In this document: piece by piece, positions 9,801 through 16,900 of the stretch | Layout: each line of letters opens with the position of its first letter | Numbering within the stretch: position 1 is the stretch's first letter | Assembly: GCF_017301735.1 (NCBI RefSeq) | Contig: NZ_CP071090.1 | Coordinates: 4,764,001-4,828,000, forward strand | Reading direction: 5' to 3' | DNA from: Pyxidicoccus parkwaysis | GTDB lineage: Bacteria; Myxococcota; Myxococcia; Myxococcales; Myxococcaceae | Length of the DNA stretch: 64,000 bases | Notes under the pieces: model-generated | Database searches by the model: none | What the model saw: only the letters and a program-made list of their open reading frames with translations | Told to the model about the DNA's origin: nothing | Made by a program: the position numbers and the translations under genes

Positions 9801-10381
9801 GAGCGGAACACCCGGAGACCCTGATGGCCACAGTCCTGTTGGCCAGGCTCCTCTCCGATCAGGAACACCTGCACGAGGCCTCCGAGATTCTGGAACAGAC
9901 CCTCCCCGCCATTGTCCGGGCAAAAGGCCCGGAGCACCCTCAGACGCTCACCGCGATGAACTATCTGGCTGGCGTCTACCGCAAACAGGGCCACCTTCAG
10001 CGCGCGCGGGAGATGTACGAGCGGCTGCTGGAAGTGAATCAGCGGGTGTTCGGTGCGGAGCATCTCGAGACGCACACGGTCATGCACAACCTGGCGGGAG
10101 TGATGCAGCAGCAGGGAGAACTCCCGAGGGCCCGGGCTCTCTACGAGAAGGCGCTGCGAGCCTGCATCCTGACCCTGGGACTCGAAAACCCATACACCGC
10201 GATGACGGCCTGGGACCTGCTGTGGCTGCTCACGGAGACGCATGCCCCGGAGCCCGCCATCGAGGAGCAGCTGCGGAATCTCCTGTGGGTCCTGGACCAG
10301 GATCCCCGAAACCTGATGCCCTCGTTGCGAACCATCCAGCAGGGGCTGCTCAGGATGGTGGATGAAAGCCTGCTGGACTGA
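6896..10381 (+). CDS. TIR / NB-ARC / TPR protein (STAND NTPase)
   Basis: A 1161-residue three-part protein. Residues 1-85 are a TIR domain (SVFISYA at 4-10, WYCLAEL with the putative catalytic Glu76). Residues about 198-460 are an NB-ARC-type STAND ATPase: VGRADEL, P-loop GGGGFGKT (233-240), Walker B VLFVVDN (316-322), sensor LLVTSRSR and GNLPLALEL (401-409). From about residue 600 to the end there are about twelve 42-residue TPR units of the HPxTLxxxxNLAxxL type. TIR domains with this Glu often cleave NAD+, and STAND proteins with repeat sensors oligomerise on ligand binding; several such bacterial proteins abort phage infection. Defence or signalling is an inference here. No strong Shine-Dalgarno precedes the ATG. 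Confidence 0.9.
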   Translation: MSASVFISYARATSSASAAALYEELTRAGIPAFLDREELSVGEHFPAALMEALLSSHLVVIFADALYFQRWYCLAELRMALAPALALPPGAPRTEVETALSSLVLALPAEGLPQQELERLPPPLRTIHWPAAGNTSALVTLVRERLELSPASLGQRLEAAGVLEELRSKFQQQSAVPPPGQLAGRILHPLDLEPSLGSAFVGRADELWRLDFMLSTVRGEASTNTAPAVAMEGGGGFGKTRLALEYVHRMGASRFPGGIIWIDADAGEARLEAQHHEVLRTFRPGVPDLRTFHEQGRNVARELAQALHALPAQAPVLFVVDNVPEPEPGRAPYPLRWYCPAIGKVSLLVTSRSRVSLGESGVQSLPVDTLAPEAAVSLLSQGLENSRVAQETWLRVADWVGNLPLALELLNRVLVLGGLTVDELVRRTEHVGPTAELDQQMDALRGQLPEGRLRGITEAFTLSYQRLTEREREAARLIAQLSPAPILFETLKALEPEGFPPAVRNALVARSFVTRLSGREKHWLGRMHRVLADFLRSQASDPLAEAMRACQGFVKLLPPGFGKEPRVWGLIDLHLPHATWVFHTLSQAEQLSDEPSFVKLGLSIGEFLLATGELQGAFEYTDWLRERALEALGTEHELTLTATTMLAQVLQAGGDASSARQLKEEVLALRRRTHGDEHPATLAALNNLAVALQGEGRWSEALALREQCLAVARRTLGPEHPQTISAMSNLASSLLIVDELARARTLAEQVLELLRRNEGDDSPEILSAKGNLAAVLERQGNTQEARVLEEQVVEGRLELFGEEHPATQRALTHLAVTLQGQGELHRSRELHEKVLEVRHRLLGPEHPDTLSTRSDLATVLHDLGNFAASRKHKEEVLETLTRTLGEDHPRSLIQMNNLAVTLCNQGDPASARSLAQRGLDLSTEKLGEGHRVSVALLGTLAMSLESMGELSEARTLREREVKSLRERLGAEHPETLMATVLLARLLSDQEHLHEASEILEQTLPAIVRAKGPEHPQTLTAMNYLAGVYRKQGHLQRAREMYERLLEVNQRVFGAEHLETHTVMHNLAGVMQQQGELPRARALYEKALRACILTLGLENPYTAMTAWDLLWLLTETHAPEPAIEEQLRNLLWVLDQDPRNLMPSLRTIQQGLLRMVDESLLD

Positions 10382-10483
10382 GGAGCGCGTGAGGGGAATC
10401 CTGCGTTCTGCAGCTACGCGCGCAAGGACCTTCCGGCCCTCCTCCTTCCGTAGTGATACGTAGCCCAGCGCACTGAACACCCG

Positions 10484-10524
10484 CCGGGCGCCGCTCTCGC
10501 GCCTCGGTGGAGCGCGGCGCCCGG
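10484..10524. terminator. Hairpin between convergent TIR-STAND and subtilase genes
   Basis: A perfect 11 bp GC-rich stem, CCGGGCGCCGC paired with GCGGCGCCCGG, with a 19-base loop, sits between the two converging stop codons. There is no T-tract, so it may be a bidirectional, factor-assisted terminator or mRNA 3'-end stabiliser. Confidence 0.5.
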
Positions 10525-10562
10525 AATGCACGGCGCCGCGCTCGGCCGTGCTGCTCACCTGC

Positions 10563-13500
10563 TCATCGGATGTAGGGCCGGACGGTGAAGGTCTGGCTGG
10601 GAGAGTCCGTGCAGTTTCCCGCCAGGTCGCAGGCCCTCACGAACCAGGTGTGCTCGGCGTAGTCCAGGAACTGCTCCAGGTAGAGCACCTCGCCCGAATC
10701 GGGGACCTCGTACTGCTGGTCATCGATGACCACCGTGTACTGGACGAAATGCTGGTCGTCGTAGGCGTTCACCCACTCGAAGATGTAGAGCGGGTTCTCC
10801 CAGACGATTTCCCCGGGAGACGGCGCCATGAGGAAGGGCGCGGTCGGCGCCTGGACGTCCACGGAGAATGGAGCCCAGCCGCTGCTCGTGCACTGCGCGC
10901 TGGCGTCGCAGGCGGTGACGCGCCAGGAGTTGGCGCCTTCGGGGAGGTTCGTCGTGGGCGTGTACCTCGTCACCGTGCCCGCGAGCGTCACCGGCGTGCC
11001 CCCGCTCCATTCGACGACATACGACGTGATGCCCACGTCGTCCGTGGCCGGGGTCCAGGAGAGCTCGGGTCGAGCGGTGGCGACGTAGCTGCCTCCCGTG
11101 GGGGCCAGGGGCACCGGGGCGGTGGGCTGCGTTCCGACGACCTCGAACGAGCGGACCGGCGCCGCCGAGCAGTGGTCGAAGCGGTCACACGCGGTAAGGG
11201 TCACGAAGTGGACGCCCGGTGACAGGTTGGTGGTGGGAACGTAGGAGGTGACGCTCCCTCCCAGGGTGATGGCGGCTCCGCCATCGAGACGCAGTTGCTG
11301 GTACGTGACGCCCGTGGCGTCCTGCGCGGCCTGCCAGGAGAACGTCGGCCGGGCCACGGTGAGCGCGCCTTCCTCGGGGGCCTGCATCGCGAACGGGAGG
11401 GGCGGCAGCGTGTCCACCGTGAAGGTACGGGCGCCGGTGGTCGAGCAGTTGCCCGCGGGGTCGCAGGCCTGGACCGACCAGGAATGGAGGCCATCCGTCA
11501 GCCCCGCAACCGATGTGTAGGACGTCGAGTAGGTGGTCGTGACGAGACCCGCGTCGATGCTCACCCGGTACGAGACGGTGTTCGCGTCCGTGGACGCGGA
11601 CCAGGTGAACATCGGGTTCGCCGTGCCGAGGTAGGAAGCGTGCGCCGGGCTCGTGAGCGTCGGGTACGTCGGGGCCACGGAGTCCACGTAGAACGACCGG
11701 CTGAGGGAGTTGGTGCAGTTCTGGTGCGTGTCACACGCCACCGCTCGCCAGGTGTGCACACCCTCGCTCAGGGCGGTGGGCCAGTTGTAGCCCGCGGCGG
11801 CGCCGATGTTGCCGGTGCTGACACCGTCCATGACGACCTGGTAGCTGGAGATGCCGCTGGAGTCCGAGGCGTGTTCCCAGCGCAGCGCGGGACGCGGGTT
11901 GGCCACGTACTGATAGGCCGTGGGCAGGGTGAGCACGGGCGCGGTGGGCGCCACCCGGTCGAGCACGAAGTAGTACTCATACGTGGAGTTGCGCCAGTTG
12001 CCGTAGGCATCCACCGCGCGCACGTACCAACGGTGCGTGCCGTCGCTCACGTTCGTGAGGCTCAGCGCGGTGCCGCCCGTCCGGGCATTGAAGACACCGT
12101 CCAGGAACACGTCATAGTTCACGTAGAAGTCCGGGGCCGCCTGCCACGTGAGGTACGGCGTCTGGTTCAGGCGCGCATAGTGCGCCGGGCTGACGACATC
12201 GAAGACAGGGGGCGGAGTCTGCTCGCCAAAGGAGAGCGCGCAGTCGGCGGCGACCTTCGCGTTGATGATGCCGGGGAAGCGCATCAGCCCGTTGAGCTGG
12301 GGAGCAATCGTGTACCCGAAGCACGACTGATAGACGTACGGCGTGGCCTGCGGCCTCAGGCTCTTGATGAGGCTGGCGACACCACTGACGAGCGGCGTGG
12401 CAGCAGAGGTCCCATTGAAGGGGGCGAACTGATTGCCAGGAAAGAGGGAGACCAGGTCGCTGCCGTTGCCGGCAACGGCATCACTGCCAAACGCCGCGGA
12501 GTCCACGGAGACCGCGCCGAAGTTGGAGGCATGGACGGTGCCATTGGCCTCCGTGAAGAAGTGGGAGCGGTTGAAGTTGTCATCCGCCGCAGCCACCGTC
12601 CACAGGTTGTAGAGCGTCATGCCCGCGGGTGAGACCTGACAGGAGGCGTTCCCGCAGTCCAGGTTGAGATTGTCATTCCCCGCCGCCGCGATGAACTGGA
12701 TGTCGCGCTCTCCCGCGCGACGGATGGCCGCGTACATTGCATCGTTGTCATTGTTCTGGAAGACGCTCCGGCTGCCACCGGAATAGTTGATGATGTGCGC
12801 GCCGTTGCGGGTGGCGTAGTCGATGGCGTTGATGACCTGGTAGTAGCCGAAGCTCCGCTCGGGGTCCGAGGCCAGGGAGACATTCAAGGCGAGGATCCTC
12901 GCTGCCCAGTTCACTCCCGACATGCCCCACCCATTGCCAGCACGTGCGCCGATGAGCCCCGCGACGGCCGTTCCATGCGTGCGCGCGGCCTCGGGCGGCA
13001 GGCAGCGCGTGTCGGACCACGCATTCGCCAGGGTGCAGGCGCCGACGAAGTCCGGCATGTCCGCGTGACCCAGGTCGACCTGCGTGTCCACCACGGCGAC
13101 CGTGGAGAAATAGAACTGGCCCCGGCCGTGCGCCGCGAGCGTCACGTCCCAGGCTTCGTCGGCATCGATGTCGAAGTCGTAGGGACTGCCGCTGATGCTG
13201 GTGCGCTGGCCGACGTTGTAGAGGTACCACTGGTTCTGCGGCCAGGACGCGCCCGTCGACAGGAACGGGTCGTTCCAGATGACGTTGGCATCCTGGGGCT
13301 CGTCCGGGACATAGACGATGTCCGCGTTGATGCCCTGGAGCAGTCCTCGAACCGAGGTCGGAGCGAGCGTCTCGGGCAACTCGAAGAAGTGCCAACCGTA
13401 GAAGAGCTCATGCCATGCGAGCGCACCCAGGGCGTGCTGCACACGCTCTCGCTGACCGGCGAGGTCATCTTCCGGAAGACGGATGAGCGCCATGCGTGAG

Positions 13501-13814
13501 GGACGCTCGAGCAGCGACGCGCGCAGCTCCTTCCGTCGCTTCACGGGCTCCTGCACCTCGCCCTGGAACGGTGCGACCTTCGGATAGGCCACCTCCAGTC
13601 CCGGCCCCGAAGAAGGCGCGGCCGAGGGCAGCACGGGCCCCAGGTCATGCGCGGGGACGGGCGGCAGGGCTCGAAGCCAGTCGGCGCTGGTGGCGCCCGG
13701 CGCCTCCAACAACTGGTCCGCTCTCAATGACTGCGCCTGGGTGGGAGCCGCGAACAGCGCTACGAGCGCCCCGGTACACAGCGCCGGGGCGAGTCTTCGA
13801 CGAACATCGTGCAT
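10563..13814 (-). CDS. Secreted subtilisin-like protease (S8) with six C-terminal repeats
   Basis: 1083 residues. A signal peptide covers 1-28 (ALFAAPTQAQ), a propeptide-like region runs to about 185, then comes an S8 catalytic domain: Asp243 in VAVVDTQVD, His280 in THGTAVAG, oxyanion Asn380 in AAAGND and Ser470 in GTSAATP. Residues about 540-1083 hold six repeats of about 90 residues, each with a SPA/LAP start, a W-containing strand and an HxWxVxACD-type end. These look like Ig/fibronectin-type adhesion or spacer modules. The role is probably extracellular proteolysis of prey or matrix. The ATG at 13814 has GAGGGG 6 bases upstream, and this sequence is buried in the outer helix of a three-way-junction leader (13821-13893). 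Confidence 0.92.
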   Translation of the reverse strand: MHDVRRRLAPALCTGALVALFAAPTQAQSLRADQLLEAPGATSADWLRALPPVPAHDLGPVLPSAAPSSGPGLEVAYPKVAPFQGEVQEPVKRRKELRASLLERPSRMALIRLPEDDLAGQRERVQHALGALAWHELFYGWHFFELPETLAPTSVRGLLQGINADIVYVPDEPQDANVIWNDPFLSTGASWPQNQWYLYNVGQRTSISGSPYDFDIDADEAWDVTLAAHGRGQFYFSTVAVVDTQVDLGHADMPDFVGACTLANAWSDTRCLPPEAARTHGTAVAGLIGARAGNGWGMSGVNWAARILALNVSLASDPERSFGYYQVINAIDYATRNGAHIINYSGGSRSVFQNNDNDAMYAAIRRAGERDIQFIAAAGNDNLNLDCGNASCQVSPAGMTLYNLWTVAAADDNFNRSHFFTEANGTVHASNFGAVSVDSAAFGSDAVAGNGSDLVSLFPGNQFAPFNGTSAATPLVSGVASLIKSLRPQATPYVYQSCFGYTIAPQLNGLMRFPGIINAKVAADCALSFGEQTPPPVFDVVSPAHYARLNQTPYLTWQAAPDFYVNYDVFLDGVFNARTGGTALSLTNVSDGTHRWYVRAVDAYGNWRNSTYEYYFVLDRVAPTAPVLTLPTAYQYVANPRPALRWEHASDSSGISSYQVVMDGVSTGNIGAAAGYNWPTALSEGVHTWRAVACDTHQNCTNSLSRSFYVDSVAPTYPTLTSPAHASYLGTANPMFTWSASTDANTVSYRVSIDAGLVTTTYSTSYTSVAGLTDGLHSWSVQACDPAGNCSTTGARTFTVDTLPPLPFAMQAPEEGALTVARPTFSWQAAQDATGVTYQQLRLDGGAAITLGGSVTSYVPTTNLSPGVHFVTLTACDRFDHCSAAPVRSFEVVGTQPTAPVPLAPTGGSYVATARPELSWTPATDDVGITSYVVEWSGGTPVTLAGTVTRYTPTTNLPEGANSWRVTACDASAQCTSSGWAPFSVDVQAPTAPFLMAPSPGEIVWENPLYIFEWVNAYDDQHFVQYTVVIDDQQYEVPDSGEVLYLEQFLDYAEHTWFVRACDLAGNCTDSPSQTFTVRPYIR

Positions 13815-13820
13815 GAGTTC

Positions 13821-13893
13821 CCCTCGAGAAGTCGGCGGAGACGGGCTCCGCCGCTGCTTTACGGAATTACTGATAAAGCAGATGTCTCGAGGG
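13821..13893 (-). promoter_or_regulatory. Three-way-junction RNA leader occluding the subtilase ribosome binding site
   Basis: Read as minus-strand RNA, this 73-base stretch folds into three perfect helices. P1 pairs CCCUCGAGA (13893-13885) with UCUCGAGGG (13829-13821), 9 bp. P2 pairs CUGCUUUA with UAAAGCAG (13881-13874 and 13861-13854), 8 bp with a 12-base loop. P3 pairs CGGCGGAG with CUCCGCCG (13853-13846 and 13840-13833), 8 bp with a 5-base loop. P2 and P3 abut with no linker, and each junction strand to P1 is 3 bases. The Shine-Dalgarno GAGGGG of the subtilase lies in P1, six bases from the AUG. No T-tract follows, so it is not an intrinsic terminator. It does not resemble a riboswitch class I know. 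Confidence 0.7.
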
Positions 13894-13922
13894 TGCGAAA
13901 GTCTAGGGGGGGTCCTGGGCCC

Positions 13923-16900
13923 TCAGGGCGAGGCGCGCGCCGCGGCCTCGGCGTGGTCGAGGTAGTCCAGCAGCATCTCCTCGTTGGCCTCGCTGCGCCC
14001 GTGCGTGCCGTTCACGATGCCGCTCCAGTAGAGCCGGATGAAGTCCGCGGTGATGGCCGGCGTCAGCTGGTTCGTCTGTCGCAGGTGTTCGAGGTAGGCC
14101 CTCGAGTCCCGCATCACGGCCGCCTCTGGGTTCCGGGCGTCCTCCAGCCAGCGTTTCTCCCCCGTGACCTTGTTGGTGCGTAGGTTCTTGCCACCGTAGG
14201 TTTCGCTCCGCAGCCGATGGTTGCGAAACGTCACGATCATCGAGTTGCCCTCGTTCTCCGTGCTTTCCCGATCGAGATCGCGAGGCCTGCCCGTGCCCCG
14301 CATGTCGATGAGGTTCCCCTCATCCTGTCGCGTTTCCATGGCGGCATTTGAGGGTATGTGGTCGGGCGAGTGCCCGGGGATGCGGCGGCGGATGTGCGAC
14401 CGCACCCTGCGCTCGGCCTCGCGCGCCTCGTTCTCCAGCCGGGTTCGCTCGGGCCCCGTGGCGCGACTGGCCTCTTCCCGCAGCCGGACCACGTCCGCAG
14501 CCGCCGCGTTGAGCAAGTTCGTCTGCCGCTGGCTAGGATCTCGAAACTGGTTGAACGGCATCACCTCCCACTCGCGCGCGGGCGCCTGCATCCGCTCCAG
14601 GGCGGTGTTGCCGGGCGGGTAGACGTAATACTCGTCCTGGGCCGCCAGCAGGAGGAAGGCCCGTTCCTCGGGGCTCCTCGCCGGCCGGCCCGTTCCCGTG
14701 CCCGGAGGAGGTCCTGCCGTGTCGTCCTCCCGGGCCACGTACCCGCGGCCCGTGTCGAGCGAGTAGACCTGCGCCTCGTGCGTGCGCAGCTGCCGCTCCA
14801 CGCTGGCAATCTGCCGCTCCAGGTCCGCGCGCTGCGCAGGTGTCGCGTTGCCAGTCGCTCCCGTCATCGTCTCGAGCTGCCGCTGCGTGGCCTGCAGGCT
14901 CTGGAGGATGTTGTTGAGCTTCCGCACCTCCAGCCGTGACTCGAAGCCCTGGCTCCCGTAGCCCGGCATGCCGGTGAGGACCTGCTTCACCTTGTCGATG
15001 AGCTGCCGCACCTTCCCCCTGGCGCCCTCGTACCGCTGGAGGACGCGCGCCGTCTCCATGTGCGCCTGGATGTCCTCGGGCGTCGCGGCCGGCCCCGCCT
15101 CGATGCGGACCTGCCCATTGTCGTAGCGCACGCGGGTGGTGCGCCCGGGAAGCTCCGGGTTCCTCACCACCGGCACGGGTCGTTCGGACGTGGCGCGTGT
15201 ATCGCCAGGGGCAGTGGTTGCGTCTGGCCGTCCCCCGGTGAGCTCCGGCGAACCGGGCCGCTCAGTCCGCGTGGTGCGCGGGGGCCCCCCGTCCCTTGGC
15301 GCCACGGGCATGAGCTGGCCTGTGGCGGGATTGAGCCTGAACTCGGTGGGCGGAAGACGGGTCGCCGGCGGCCTGCCCGTCGGGCCGTTGCTCCCGCTCG
15401 CCGGGCCGGTGTTCCCGCTCGTCGGACTGTTGCTCCCGCTCGCCGGGCTGTTGCTCCCGCTCGTCGGACTGTTGCTCCCGGCCGGCGCGCCATTGCTTCC
15501 CGACGTGCCGCCGCGACCGCCCGCCGAGCCGCTCCCACCCGACGCGCCATTGCTTCCCGACGTGCCGCCACTCCCACCCGTCGAGCGGCTCCCACCCGAC
15601 GCGCCACTGCTCCCCGACGACCCATGGCTGCCGTGATTCCTCCGGGTCGTGCCCCCACCTTCGCCCTCGCCCCCCACTTCGACCTTGGGCCCCGCATCGC
15701 CGCCGCTGCCCTCGGCCGTCATGTCGCGGTGTCGCGCGTTGAGCTCGACGTCCACCACGCCAAGCTTCACGGAGAACCCCAGCTCGTCGTCCTTGTACGA
15801 GCCTTCGGTGGTCTTGGACTCGTATTGCACGCCGTCGAACGCGGTCTCGAACTCACCGTTCATCAGCTTCTTCGCAACGCCCTGCAGGTCCTTGCCGCTC
15901 AGGCCGCTGAGCTCGGTCGTGAAGAACTTGCCCTCCTTCCCCAGGTCCCTCGAGCCCTCGATGGAGATGGTCGTCTCCGCCGAATCCACGAGGGCCGCCG
16001 TCACCGGATTCGAGATGAACGCCATCACGTCCCGGGTGTCCACCTTGCTCCGGTCGATCGGAATCCGCGTCTCCAGGCTCACCGTCCCCGAGAGTTCGCC
16101 GCCGACCTGGCCACCCAGCTTGTCCTTGAATCCCGCGGCGATGGACCCCGCGGCGGAGCCCTCGATCTCCACCGTGCTCACCAGGTACGTCGGCTTGCCT
16201 TTCTCGAACTCCACCCGGTAGCTCTGCGTCGCGCCGATGCTCGCGGACAGCTCCGCGTTGAACGGACCCGCCTTGCCGCCGAGCCCCGCCTCGGCCTGGA
16301 CGCCGAGGTTCACCTCCATCGCCGTCAGGTGGTCCTGCATGAACTTCTGGTCCTCGCCACCCGAGGCAATCGCCGCCGGCCCCTTGCCCATGATGAGCGC
16401 CGCCCGCGCCGCTTCCTCCGGCGTGTCGAACGTCATCTCCATGCGGCCACCGGCCGACACGGACGCCGAGGCCACCAGCCCCACGCCGAAGTCACCCGTC
16501 ACCTCGGCCGAGAGCTGGTACTTCCCGTCCGAGGTCATCTCGACCTCGATCTCCCCATCGAGGCCGCCCTTGAGGCCAACCTTCCCGGAGAGGCCTCCGC
16601 TCAACGTCAGCGCGTCGCCGGGGCTGTTGAGCTTCTTGATTTCATCCGCCAGCGCGCCTTCGACCGGCGCCGTCGCCTGGTCGAGGACCGCATCCACCGG
16701 CTTGAGCAGCGCCTCCTTCGCGAAGTTCAGCGCGTCCCCGGCGATGTCCCCCGCCGCGTTCGCCAGGTCAATCAACCCGTCGACGACGAAGTCCTTCGCA
16801 TCGTCGTACCAGGGGAGCTGGCGCTCCTTGTCGAGCTGCTTGGGCTCCTTGCCAGGCACCGGCTTGCCGTCCGCGCCCGCCTCGAAGCTGACGTGGTCGT

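Noticed and set aside
13821..13893. Reading the structured leader as an intrinsic terminator of the toxin-like gene
   Set aside because: No T-tract follows on either strand, and the third helix encloses the ribosome site at a normal distance from the AUG.
15387..15605. Tandem repeats considered as a CRISPR-like array
   Set aside because: Units are contiguous without spacers and keep a single coding frame for a Gly/Ser/Asn linker.
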